A stretch of 64,000 bases of DNA from Sphingosinicella sp. LHD-64 (GCF_031157375.1 NZ_JAVIFV010000003.1:62001-126000), one strand, 5' to 3'. Numbered from the stretch's first letter, positions 27,608 to 36,794 are shown. Notes: a model not told the origin generated them from the letters alone. Translations and numbers: made by a program.

Positions 27608-30204
27608 CTTTTCGTGACCGAAAAACTGACGAAACGGCCGATCGCGGACTGGTTCGTCGAATCATACGGGATGGCCGCGGGGTCGGTCGTGCGGATGATG
27701 TCAGGCTGCTCGTTCAAGAGGTTGAGCGCCGAGAGACGGAATTCCATGTTTCGAAACGGCCCGCTGGTCGCGGTCGTCCGTGCAGAGGCGGTCAGATCGA
27801 GGGTAGTGAACGACCCAACCCCGCCGGACGTGGCAAGGCGATTGTCTCGCACGCTGCCGACATAGTTCAAGAACGCCGATAGCTGGACGTTGTCGCGTTC
27901 CCAGTTGGCGCCGGCGCGAAAGCGCCATTCGGGCGGCGAGAAGATGACGCCCGAGCGTGGGACTGCCGGCAGTCCCATTCTGATCTGGCGCGTCGCGTCC
28001 AGGTAGCTCGCCGACGTAGTGATGAGGAGGCGGTCTTGTGCAGTCAGGTTCGTCTCGTAGCTCATAGCGAGGTCGACACCTCGCGCTCGCTCGCGGGCGG
28101 TGTTGCGCAGGCGCGCGTCGACAATCGCGCCGACGCGCGCGGGGTCGAAGGGCTGCCCTGTCACGTTGGTGATCGGTTGCGGCAGCGCCTCGACGATCTC
28201 GATCACCTGCTGCGCGGAAGGTCTGAGCAGGACGAAGTCGGCGAACGCTGGATTGGCGAGCACCGAAAGCGTGTCGCTGATGGGGATGCCAATCCGATCG
28301 CGGTAGTCGATGTCGAAGTAGCTTGCTTCGAGCTGCAGACCTTCCAGGATGCGGGGCCGGACCTCGACCGTGGCTGTCCAGGTCCTAGCGCGCTCCGCCC
28401 GCAGCTGCGGATTGCCACCCGTGAGGACGAGAACGGTCGCGCCGCTCGGAAGAGGTGGCAAGGGCAGAGGGACGAAGAAGTTGCCGGGAATGATGCCGCC
28501 GGCCTGAATCTCGTTGACCTGGTCGAGGGTTGGGATCTTGAACGCGCGCCCCCAGCTCAGCTTGAAGGTGACGTCCCGGTGCGGCTCATAGATGAGCCCG
28601 AGCTTGGGCGTCGCGACTTCTTCAATGCCTTGATAGCGCTCGTATCGTACCGCGGCGCTGAGTTGCAGCGCATGGAGGAACGGCGCGCGATTTCCTGGGC
28701 CGACGAAGGGGATGGACACCTCGCCATAGGCGAACTGGCTTTCTCGTTCCTCTGTCGCATCCCGGCGCACCTGCCTCACGCCACCAATAGTGCGAGTGAC
28801 GTTGATGCCCAGCTCGAACGCTCGATATCCGGCGCCCACGGCCAGCCTGACCTCGCCACCAGGTGCCGCGAACAACGGGCCCTCCCCATTGACCTCGATG
28901 TTCCACAGTCGATTTTCGTACGATGCCCGCGCGGGTGTTTCGACGCCGTTTCGAAATGAACGGGTCCGGATGATCGTCTCGCTAACGGAACGCGTCGTCT
29001 CGAGTGTCGCTGTCCAGTCCGAGGGAAGGTCGAGGCGCAGGAGTGGCGTGATCGCGTAGGAGCGCACGCTAGGATGGGTGGTGGACCCGTTTACGATCGG
29101 GTCGGCCAGCGTAAACGCCGTGGTCTTGCGCATATCGCGGCTCGCGAACTGGGCGTCGAGCTCGAACGTGACGCCCTCGCCGATGCGCTGATGGCCGGCC
29201 AACACCGCCGAAATTTGATGCTGCCGCGCCGTCAGCATCTGCGCGTCGTTCAGGCGACGCGTATATTCTCGCTGCGGCGCCAGAATCGGGGTTATGCGGT
29301 TGTAGTCAGCGGCGAGCATGAAGCCGCCCGACGACCAGCGTGAGCCGCCGACAATGGTGTATTGTTGCTGGACATTGCCGCCATCCGTCGAAGCGCCGAG
29401 GCGCGCGGTTGCCTGAACGCCGGAGAAGTCACGGCGGAGAACAAGGTTTGCGACTCCAGCGACGGCGTCGGACCCGTAAAGGGCCGAGGCGCCGTCGGTG
29501 ATGACCTCGACGCGGTCGATCGCCGCTAAGGGAATGGCCGAGATATCGATGCCTTGGAGCAGCGCATCATAGGCAAGCCGGTGGCCATTGATGAGCGTGA
29601 GGGTCGCGTCGGGGCCAAGGCCGCGCAGGTTGAGCGTCGTCGAATTGTTGATGTTGCTTTGGCCGCCCTGATCGCCAGCGCCAGCCACGCCAGGATTTTG
29701 CCCGCCGGTGTAGTTCTGAGCGATGACGCGGGAGAATCCGGCCATGTCGTTCACGCCGGCGTTCTCGAGCGATTGGCGAGTTGCGACGATCCGCGGAGAT
29801 GGCGTGTCTCTGCCGCGAATTCGGGTGCCCGTGACGAGAATCTCCGTCTCGCTTTCCATCCCCTCGGTCACCTCCTGCGGGGACGATTGCGATCGCCCCC
29901 GGACAAGAACCGTCCCTCCACGATATTCGGCAGCGAGGCCGGTTCCAGGCAGCAGGCGATCAAGTGCCTGGCGGAGGGTGAACTCGCCGCGAAGCTCCGG
30001 CGCGGTGAATCCGGCAACATCGCTTGGCGTGAACATGATCTCGACGCCCGCGATCTGCGCGACGCGGCGCAGCGCACTTCCGAGATCCTAGGCGGGGACG
30101 GAATACTGTGCCTTGGTGGTGGGCTGCGCGGACGCAGGCGTCGCAAGCGCGAGTGCCGAGCAGGCACCTGCCCACCCCAAAAGAATGCTCCTCAATTTGG
30201 TCAA
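27601..30204 (-). pseudogene. TonB-dependent receptor with in-frame amber codon in the STN domain
   Basis: A complete receptor frame can be read from a TTG start at 30204, with GGAGGACG just upstream. The signal peptide ends ATPASAQ. The STN domain continues DLGSALRRVAQIAGVEIMF, and the plug has EILVTGTRIRGRDTPSPR, LRGLGPDATLTLINGHRL and IDRVEVITDGASALYGSDAV. A barrel follows, ending SFSVTKRW. At 30088-30090 the frame holds TAG directly before DLGSAL, where the family normally has a non-stop residue such as Gln (CAG). The next ATG (30036) would give a protein lacking its signal peptide. The gene is therefore inactive unless the stop is read through or is a sequence error. FecR and sigma genes lie upstream in the same operon. 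Confidence 0.85.
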
Positions 30205-30282
30205 CTCGTCCTCCCCAAATGTTTTGCCATTTGAGAGGGACGACGAGGCTGCCGGCCGCGTCGGTAGTGCCGACGAAAAAAA

Positions 30283-31293
30283 TCAGTTGCGGCGGATCAC
30301 GAGACGGGCGGGTTCCTCATCCACCTTCAGGTTCAGCAGGCTGACCGCGTTCGCGGCGAGACGATCGGGATCGTTGATGCGGAACCGCCCCGAGAGGGTC
30401 AGCTGGCCGATTTCCGGTTCGGCGATGACGATTGGGCGGTTGGCGTATCGATTGGCGCGGGCGACCAGCTCGGCAAGAGTTATACGTTCGAAATCAGCGA
30501 TGCCTTGTGGCCAGGATGCGCCGTCCGCCCCTGTGGTATGTGACACCGAGACGGCGCCGCGCGCGTATATAGCCTCCTCGCCGGCAGCGAGGCGTCGTGT
30601 TGCCACAGCTCCGGCGCTTTGCCCGGATGCGGGCGGGACGACATCGACCGACCCGCTCAGCAACACCACGCGGACCCGTCCGTCCGCGTCGAGCATCACG
30701 TCGAATTCCGTGCCGCGCGCGATCACGGCTCCGCCCGCGGCGGTCACGGTGAACGGCCGCCGATCGTGCGCGACCGAGAAGCGGGCGCGCCCACTTCGCA
30801 GCGTGATCCGCCGTTCCGCAGCGCCCAATTCGACAGCGATGACGCTGTCGGTGTCCAGCGTCACGCGCGAACCGTCTGCGAGGTTCACGGTGCGGATCTC
30901 GCCCCTGCGCGAAGCTACGGCTGTTACGGCTTGCTGGGAGGCGACCGCATCTTTGGGGCGATCGCTGGGAGAATCGAGCTGCTCGTTCCAGGCGAGCGGC
31001 ATCAGCACGAACGCCAACGCTGCGGCAGCGGCAAGCGCTGCGAGCGGCCAACGGTTCGTCCGCGTTCGTTGGACGGCGTGTTTGGCGGAGGTACGCAGAA
31101 TCGCCGCGCCCTCGAACCGCCGCGATATACGGTCATAGACTTGCCGGTGACGCGGATCGGCGGCGAGCCAAGCCTCGAGATCGGCCCGGACCTCGGGTGA
31201 AGGCTCGTTCTGCATGCGCGCGACCCATCCGGAAGCCTCGTCGCGGATGCGCTCGGATTCCGGATCGGGCCCGACGCCGGCGCCGTCGGTCAT
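30283..31293 (-). CDS. FecR-type anti-sigma / sigma-regulator protein
   Basis: A 336-residue protein. The N-terminal domain reads EASGWVARMQNEPSPEVRAD and LEAWLAADPRHRQVYDRI. A membrane helix (PLAALAAAAALAFVLMPLA, about 83-101) follows. The periplasmic FecR domain contains EIRTVNLADGSRVTLDTDS, LRSGRARFSVAHDRRPFTV and VIARGTEFDVMLD. The C-terminal part has LSGRFRINDPDRLAANAV. It overlaps the sigma stop by ATGA and precedes the amber-containing receptor by 78 bases. It would relay the receptor signal, so loss of the receptor could leave this pair without input. Confidence 0.92.
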   Translation of the reverse strand: MTDGAGVGPDPESERIRDEASGWVARMQNEPSPEVRADLEAWLAADPRHRQVYDRISRRFEGAAILRTSAKHAVQRTRTNRWPLAALAAAAALAFVLMPLAWNEQLDSPSDRPKDAVASQQAVTAVASRRGEIRTVNLADGSRVTLDTDSVIAVELGAAERRITLRSGRARFSVAHDRRPFTVTAAGGAVIARGTEFDVMLDADGRVRVVLLSGSVDVVPPASGQSAGAVATRRLAAGEEAIYARGAVSVSHTTGADGASWPQGIADFERITLAELVARANRYANRPIVIAEPEIGQLTLSGRFRINDPDRLAANAVSLLNLKVDEEPARLVIRRN

Positions 31294-31823
31294 ATCTTTT
31301 CGAAGCTCCGGTCGATATGCGCGATCGCCCGCTTCATATGATGCTCAACCGTCCACAATGGTACACCGAGCCGCTCGGCAATCTGGCGATAGGTCATACC
31401 TTCGGCGCGCTGGAGGAGGAAGATCGTACGCGTTCGTTCCGGCAGCTCAGCAACGACTTGCTCATAGAGGCGCAGGAGGTCGGCGGCGATCATTCCGTCC
31501 TCCTGCGTCGCAGGCGCAGGCGCGTCCTGGTCTTCGAGCGGAACGTAGACGCGACGCGAGAGGCGGTCGGCGCGGACGCGATCGATGACGAGATTGCGGG
31601 CGATGCGCTGGAGATAGGCGCCGGGGTTCGCCACCTCGCTCGCCCGTCCGATGCTGGCGAGCCGAAGGAAGGCATCCTGAACCATATCGGCAGCCGACGG
31701 GCAGTTGCCGGTCCGCCGCCGGAAATAGCGCAGCAGGCGCGGCGCCTCCTCCTCGTAGAGGCGCTCGAGCGTGGCGGCCGCGGCCAATGCGTCGCCGCGG
31801 GCGACCTCGCGCGCGTCGCTCAT
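31290..31823 (-). CDS. FecI-like ECF sigma factor
   Basis: A 177-residue protein. Region 2 reads LYEEEAPRLLRYFRRRTGNC, AADMVQDAFLRLA and GAYLQRIARNLVIDRVRADR. Region 4 reads LPERTRTIFLLQRAEGMTYR and LGVPLWTVEHHMKRAIAHID. Size and layout match iron-starvation-type sigma factors that partner FecR. Unlike the sigma gene at 18.1-18.7 kb, this copy has an intact ATG start. It probably directs the receptor promoter downstream. Confidence 0.92.
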   Translation of the reverse strand: MSDAREVARGDALAAAATLERLYEEEAPRLLRYFRRRTGNCPSAADMVQDAFLRLASIGRASEVANPGAYLQRIARNLVIDRVRADRLSRRVYVPLEDQDAPAPATQEDGMIAADLLRLYEQVVAELPERTRTIFLLQRAEGMTYRQIAERLGVPLWTVEHHMKRAIAHIDRSFEKI

Positions 31824-32409
31824 GGCGTGCCGCTGAAGGCGCGGCCGGGAAGATCGGACATGGCGGGGCAGCCATGCGGGCGAGACACATCAGCCGGCGA
31901 AGGCCGGTGTGCGATTTAGCGAGGGTTGCCGCCGTTGAGACGCTGGGTCCCTGGTCCGGTTTGGCCGCCTGTCCCACGATGGACTGGCGTGTTTAATGCC
32001 TGGCAGGAAAATCCCACAGTCCGCGTGCCAGCATTCGCAGACTACATCCCAAACATGCCGGAGCGAATAAATGGATGCAAGAGCGTGGAATGGGTCCTGT
32101 AGTCCTCGGTGCGGTAACCGCTCCTATCCAGCCTGATGTGAGATGCCGGAAATTGGCATGTTTTGATGCGATCTCCACCCGATGCTCGACAGCTCATGCG
32201 AGCTTGAGAGCAGCCCCTCCGCCGCCCTTATGTGGCTCCGGCAGAATATGGGACAACAAATCTATTCGTTCTCAGAGATCGACACGGTAGTTTTCCTATA
32301 TTGTTTTGCTCGCACTAAAGTGGATTCTACTCTCCGTATTTGCCACCGAGATGAAGAACCGTAGGCGTAGTCTATCGGTGAACCCTATTTTCGTTCCGTA
32401 TCCGTACAG
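31824..32409. other. Long intergenic region, no gene recognised
   Basis: About 586 bases separate the sigma gene from the divergent RTX-like gene. The first 150 bases are GC-rich with a small CCGGCGAAGGCCGG palindrome near 31889-31902. From about 32160 the sequence becomes markedly AT-richer and continues so into the next gene, which suggests a junction between DNA of different origin. It should contain promoters for both neighbours. No convincing small gene was found. Confidence 0.5.
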
Positions 32410-33864
32410 ATGCTCAATTCGTCGAACGGAATATCATCGATGGAATTTGACATGGACGACACGATTGTAATCACCGGTCGCAGGTTTCCCGAGATGTATT
32501 ACGACTTTTGGTTCCTCCGTGGTTGGGCAGAGAACGGCTTTTCCTCATACACTATTTGGGATTCCGTGGGCGGAGGCGGTTCGGTCGGCAATGTCGAATC
32601 TGAAGTTCCTTCGGACACAACCACGTTCGATATTGTGATCCCTGCCACCGAGGACAGGCCAAGGATCGAGCTGAATGACCTTACTAAGGCACAGGCTGAG
32701 AAGGTCTTCGACTTCCTCGATCGTGTCGGCAGGGATTCAAGATTGGACGCCGCGCTCGAGCAAATGGCCGATCGGAACGTGACGCTCAAAATCACTTTCG
32801 CCGACTCACTGCCCTCGGGCGCCGATCCTACAGCGAGAGCGGTCGTCCAATTCACGCCGATGCTGGAGCCCGACCTCCAGACAGAGGGCTTCCAGCCAAA
32901 TAGCACCGTCCAGATCACGATTGATCGCGACCAGATAAACAGCAGTAGCTGGGAAAGCACGATTGAAGGCATTCTGGCGCATGAATTCACGCACTTCTAT
33001 CGTGACGCGACCGGACGATTCATCGATGACATCTACAATGGTGAAACACCAGGGAATAGCGTTCAGGACTTCGATGATGGCGTGTATCAGAATCTATATG
33101 GCACAGCCATAGATGGACATTATAACGACAGTTTTGATATCATCTATCCTTCGCTTTCTCTTGGCCAATTGGTGAACGTCCAAGGAACGGACGGTAACAA
33201 TCACATTGAGTTTGAAAATGACATGTCGGACGCGACGGTTCATACCGGAGGTGGAAACGACTTTGTTTTTACCATGGATGGGAATGACACAGTTTGGGCG
33301 AACATCGGAGGAGGCGTTAAGGCGGTCTACGACCGGGGAACGGGATATGACATGGTCGCGGTTCCTTGGGGTTTCCTCGACATTAAGCTATCAGTCATCA
33401 ATAGCGACCTTTACTTGACGAGCAAGCAAAGTACCTATTCTCCTGTTGATGATCCAAACGCCGTCATCTTTTTAGACCATAGCGATACCCTCGGGATCGA
33501 GTATGTGAGATCCCAAGATGGCAGCCTTCTTGATCTGCCGTGGCTCTGGTCGATTCAATCAACGGCTCCGAAATCCGTCAACTTTGCTGAGCTGCCAAAA
33601 GAGATCGCAGCAGCCTACGCGGCTGGAGCCGTTGGCACCGCCACATTGGCGGGAACCGAGGCTATCCCCGAGCATCTGCAGCACTTAGTAGGCGGCGCGA
33701 CGACAATGACAGTCTATGAAGTCGTGCCTCCCGGCAAGACCGGGTTTGATGTCGTGGACGAGGCTGTCTTTGCAGAGGCCCATCAGCGCAGCAATCTTGC
33801 CGTAGACTACTTCGTTGGGGGAACGATGGTCGATTCCTATTTTGCACAGGTTGCATGTGTCTAG
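32410..33864 (+). CDS. RTX-like protein with HEFTH zinc-protease motif
   Basis: A 484-residue protein without a classical signal peptide. An N-terminal region contains DDTIVITGRR, reminiscent of the TonB-box/plug entry of receptors. A central domain carries ILAHEFTHFYRD, with HEFTH at residues 191-195, a typical zinc-metallopeptidase site. Aspartate/glycine-rich repeats follow at about 258-315 (GTDGNNHIEF, GGGNDFVFT, DGNDTVWAN), close to the calcium-binding RTX nonapeptide. A C-terminal part of about 170 residues resembles nothing known to me. RTX proteins are normally exported by type I systems; no such transporter is in the window. The base composition is clearly lower in GC than the neighbours. 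The start is uncertain (ATG 32410 or 32440). Confidence 0.6.
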   Translation: MLNSSNGISSMEFDMDDTIVITGRRFPEMYYDFWFLRGWAENGFSSYTIWDSVGGGGSVGNVESEVPSDTTTFDIVIPATEDRPRIELNDLTKAQAEKVFDFLDRVGRDSRLDAALEQMADRNVTLKITFADSLPSGADPTARAVVQFTPMLEPDLQTEGFQPNSTVQITIDRDQINSSSWESTIEGILAHEFTHFYRDATGRFIDDIYNGETPGNSVQDFDDGVYQNLYGTAIDGHYNDSFDIIYPSLSLGQLVNVQGTDGNNHIEFENDMSDATVHTGGGNDFVFTMDGNDTVWANIGGGVKAVYDRGTGYDMVAVPWGFLDIKLSVINSDLYLTSKQSTYSPVDDPNAVIFLDHSDTLGIEYVRSQDGSLLDLPWLWSIQSTAPKSVNFAELPKEIAAAYAAGAVGTATLAGTEAIPEHLQHLVGGATTMTVYEVVPPGKTGFDVVDEAVFAEAHQRSNLAVDYFVGGTMVDSYFAQVACV

Positions 33865-34363
33865 GTCAGGTCTACCGAACTCGGTGCGCGTTCGAACACG
33901 AGGCGCGGCGCTGGCTCTGGCGTGCACGAGCGCGCTGCTGTTCACGGCGCCAGCCGCCGCGACATCGTGCAATGAGAGAGCGATTGCCGCAATGTCAGTC
34001 GAGGAAGCCGCGGAATCAATCTGGTCCCACTCCGATGTTATCGGCTTCGGCTACGTCTCTACGATCGACAATCCTGAACAGGAGCAGCAGTTCATCGACA
34101 TGGTTCTGGCGCTAAAGGGTGCCGCCGACCGGAGATACGATTATGCGCCGCTACGCAGGGGCCGTATCCGATCAGTCGGGCCGGGGCTGTATAGGCTTCC
34201 CGCCCGGCCGGATGAGATCGTGTTCGTCTCTTTAGTGCGTACCCCCGATGGGTACGTTATCCCCGCTTGTCGCGAACTGGTGTTTGCCAAGGACAGAATG
34301 GCGATCATCCGGCGGCTCGTCGCGATAGCGCGGCAAGGGCATACTTCCACGGCGGCGCACTGA
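33857..34363 (+). CDS. Small secreted protein overlapping the RTX-like gene
   Basis: About 168 residues from a GTG that overlaps the end of the RTX-like gene by eight bases; the exact start is uncertain. A basic N-terminus and hydrophobic run (GAALALACTSALLFTAPAAA) form a signal peptide, probably cut before TSCNERA. The mature part has two cysteines (in SCNERA and IPACREL) that could form a disulphide, and a beta-rich segment PDEIVFVSLVRTPDGYVI. No family is recognised. The overlap implies co-translation, so it may be a periplasmic partner or inhibitor of the HEFTH protein; this is inference only. Confidence 0.55.
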   Translation: MSRSGLPNSVRVRTRGAALALACTSALLFTAPAAATSCNERAIAAMSVEEAAESIWSHSDVIGFGYVSTIDNPEQEQQFIDMVLALKGAADRRYDYAPLRRGRIRSVGPGLYRLPARPDEIVFVSLVRTPDGYVIPACRELVFAKDRMAIIRRLVAIARQGHTSTAAH

Positions 34364-34555
34364 TTAGCCATCGAAGCTGCTCCGCTGCTATTCGATAGTG
34401 CCTTATGGGTAGACAAGCGATCCAAGTTTTACCAGCTCATGGAAGAAGGCGTGATCGTCCGGAAAAAGGAAGGGCGAGCCACCCTCGTGCTCGTCTCCAG
34501 CCTTCACGAGTATGTCGCCTCCCTCCCTGACGGAGCGGTACGGCGAAAGTCTTAG
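34364..34555 (+). pseudogene. Startless helix-turn-helix (AlpA/excisionase-like) remnant
   Basis: In the frame following the previous stop, the codons read IEAAPLLFDSALWVDKRSKF, then YQLMEEGVIVRKKEGRATLV and SLHEYVASLP. This has the shape of small MerR/AlpA-type DNA-binding proteins (RSKFYQLM.eG.i..rk.GR.tLv). No start codon exists before this conserved stretch, and the segment normally holding the first HTH helix appears shortened. It is therefore a decayed gene. It lies about 210 bp from the 3' end of a tRNA-Glu gene, where excisionase-like genes of integrative elements are often found. Confidence 0.5.
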
Positions 34556-34704
34556 TCTGAGCGAGGGAAAGCCTGAATTGGCGGCACGCGAGCGTGTCGC
34601 CTTTGATTCGCGATTCGCGGAGATCATGTGCGCCGATAGCGGAGGAAGCCCGACGGCGCGAAAAAGCGTCCACCGGTGTGCAAAAAAGTCCGCCGAAAAA
34701 TCGT

Positions 34705-34763
34705 GAATACGTATTGAATACGTTCTCGGTTTGATCCGATTCAATGTCAGTTAAGTCATTGAA
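34705..34763. repeat. AT-rich direct and inverted repeats next to tRNA-Glu
   Basis: GAATACGT occurs twice (34705-34712 and 34716-34723), the first inside the palindrome AATACGTATT (34706-34715). A further inverted pair, TTCAATG (34740-34746) and CATTGAA (34757-34763), ends six bases before the 3' end of the tRNA. The pair could be a tRNA transcript-end hairpin, or the whole array could be remnants of recombinase arm sites. Confidence 0.4.
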
Positions 34764-34768
34764 AACCT

Positions 34769-34843
34769 TGGTGACCCCTACGGGAATCGAACCCGTGTTT
34801 CAGCCGTGAAAGGGCCGCGTCCTAACCGCTAGACGAAGGGGCC
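34769..34843 (-). tRNA. tRNA-Glu (anticodon TTC)
   Basis: The minus strand folds as a standard tRNA. The acceptor arms are GGCCCCT and AGGGGTC with one G-T pair, the D-arm region is TCTAGCGGTTAGGA, and the anticodon loop CTTTCAC carries TTC for glutamate. The T arm contains GGTTCGATTCC. The CCA end is encoded in the DNA (34771-34769). Its 3' end points toward the accessory half of the window. Confidence 0.95.
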
Positions 34844-34884
34844 GCCGAAGCGAGGCCGCGCCTTACGGGCTGGGGCCGCGCCGG

Positions 34885-36657
34885 TCAAGCGTCGGCCCAG
34901 GCGGCATCCTCGAGGTGCAGTTCGGCGGTCGCCCGGCCGTTCCATTCGTCGCGCTTCATCCGGCCGGCGAGCCAGAGGCGGCGGTGCGGCGGCGCGGCGA
35001 GCATCGCCTCGCCCAGTGGGCTGTCGGCCATGCGGAAGGCGATCGCCTTGATCCGCCTGCCGTCGTCGCCGGCGGCGATGACGCGCAGATGATTGGTGCC
35101 CACCACATCCGCCTTGACCACGCTGACGGGTCCCGCGGCGACGCGCGGCCCGGGCCATCCGGCGCCATAAGGGCCTGCCGCATCGAGCGCGTCGCAGAGA
35201 TCCGGCGAAACCCCGCCGGGCGCCAGCAGCGCGTCGAGCAGCAGCGCCCGGTCGTCGCGGCTGCGCGCAACGTCGGCAGCGAGCCGCTCGTCGAGAAACC
35301 CGGCAAAGGCGTCGATCCGGTCGGCTGCCACGGTGAGCCCCGCCGCCATCGGATGGCCGCCGCCGGCGATCAGCAGGCCGCTGTCCTTCGCGGCCAGCAC
35401 CGCCGCGCCAAGGTCGACGCCGGAGATCGAGCGGCCCGAGCCCTTGCCGAGGCCGTCCTCGCCGAGCGCGATGACGACCGCGGGCCGGTGCAGCCGCTCC
35501 TTGAGCCGGCTCGCGACGATGCCGATCACGCCGGGATGCCAGCCCGGCGCGGCGACCACCGCCACCGCCCGATTGCCCTGGGTGGCGGACAGCGATTCCG
35601 CCGCCCCGGTCACCGTCGCCTCGATCGCCCGGCGTTCCTCGTTGAGCCGGTCGAGCTCGGCGGCGATCGCCTCGGCTTCGGCCGGATCGTCGGTGGTCAG
35701 CAGCCGGACGCCGAGATCGGACTTGCCGACCCGGCCGCCGGCATTGATCCGGGGGCCGAGCGCGAAGCCGAGATCGGTGGCGGTGGGCGCGCGCGTCAGC
35801 CGCGCCGCCGTCGTCAGCGCCGCAAGGCCGGCGTTGCGGCGCGTCGCCATCACCTTCAGCCCTTGCGTCACGAAGGCGCGGTTGAGGCCCTTGAGCTGCG
35901 CCACATCGGCGACCGTTCCGAGCGCCACCAGATCGAGCAACTCGATCAGCTTCGGCTCGGCCTGACTGGCGAAATAGCCTCGACTCCGCAGCGTTCGGAG
36001 CAGCGCCGCCCCGAGCAGAAAGGCGACCCCCACCGCGGCAAGATGGCCGTGCGCAGCCGCCTCGTCAGCCTCGTCGAGCCGGTTCGGATTGACGATGGCG
36101 AATCCGTCCGGAAGCCGGCTCGCGCATTTGTGATGATCGACGACGATCACGTCGACGCCCGCCGCCTTCGCCATGGCAAGCGCCTCGAACGCCTGCGCAC
36201 CGCAATCGACCGTCACGATCAGGCTGGCGCCACGCTCGGCGATCCGGACCAGCGCTTCGCCCGACGGGCCGTAGCCTTCCATCAACCGGTCGGGGATATA
36301 GGCGTCCGCCGCGAGGCCGAGCATGGCGAGCAGCCGGATCAGCAAGGCGGCCGAGGTCGCCCCGTCCACATCATAGTCGCCGAAGACGGTGACCCGCTCA
36401 TGCGCCTCGACGGCATCGGCGAGGCGCGTAGCGGCCTTCTCCATGTCGCGGAAGATCGCGGGATCCGGCATGAAGCCGCGCAGGGTCGGCTGGCGATGCC
36501 GTTCCAGCTCGTCGCGCGCGACGCCGCGCGCCAGCAGCAGCTGGTCGACCAGGCTGTCGGGCTCGAACCCGAGATCCGTCGCCGCCTGTCCCCGCCAGCG
36601 CCACGGCTGGCCGAGGATCGAGCGCTGGACGCCGCAGACATGGGAAGAGGCCGTCAC
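34885..36657 (-). CDS. recJ: Single-stranded-DNA-specific exonuclease RecJ
   Basis: A 590-residue protein of the DHH phosphoesterase superfamily. Motif I is VFGDYDVDGATSAALL, with DYDVDG at 94-99. Motif III is VIVVDHHKC, with DHH at 174-176. The DHHA1 part contains GWHPGVIGIVASRLKERLHR and SGRSISGVDLGAAV, and GGGHPMAAGLTV follows. The C-terminal OB-fold region ends EWNGRATAELHLEDAAW. RecJ degrades single strands 5' to 3' in recombination, mismatch and base-excision repair in the cytoplasm. The length is normal for alphaproteobacteria. It lies 41 bases from the tRNA-Glu gene on the same strand. Confidence 0.97.
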   Translation of the reverse strand: MTASSHVCGVQRSILGQPWRWRGQAATDLGFEPDSLVDQLLLARGVARDELERHRQPTLRGFMPDPAIFRDMEKAATRLADAVEAHERVTVFGDYDVDGATSAALLIRLLAMLGLAADAYIPDRLMEGYGPSGEALVRIAERGASLIVTVDCGAQAFEALAMAKAAGVDVIVVDHHKCASRLPDGFAIVNPNRLDEADEAAAHGHLAAVGVAFLLGAALLRTLRSRGYFASQAEPKLIELLDLVALGTVADVAQLKGLNRAFVTQGLKVMATRRNAGLAALTTAARLTRAPTATDLGFALGPRINAGGRVGKSDLGVRLLTTDDPAEAEAIAAELDRLNEERRAIEATVTGAAESLSATQGNRAVAVVAAPGWHPGVIGIVASRLKERLHRPAVVIALGEDGLGKGSGRSISGVDLGAAVLAAKDSGLLIAGGGHPMAAGLTVAADRIDAFAGFLDERLAADVARSRDDRALLLDALLAPGGVSPDLCDALDAAGPYGAGWPGPRVAAGPVSVVKADVVGTNHLRVIAAGDDGRRIKAIAFRMADSPLGEAMLAAPPHRRLWLAGRMKRDEWNGRATAELHLEDAAWADA

Positions 36658-36794
36658 CTGGCCACCCTAGGCGATCGCCGGGCGGGCGTGAATCCCTCTC
36701 ATGGTTATCGAAGCGCTGACCATCTTTCTTGTCCGCCCCTTCACGATCGTCATGCGAGAGGCGAAGGTGCCGCAATCCTGCATGGGAGGAAGAC

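Noticed and set aside
9782-31823. Lasso-peptide or similar RiPP biosynthetic cluster around the sigma-FecR-receptor operons
   Set aside because: Such receptors often accompany lasso peptides in sphingomonads, but no precursor, cyclase or leader-peptidase gene is present and no S9 isopeptidase was seen.
34769-34795. Second copy of the tRNA-Glu 3' end (attL) inside the window
   Set aside because: Looked for to the left of the tRNA and not seen, so the island's other end, if any, is outside this window.
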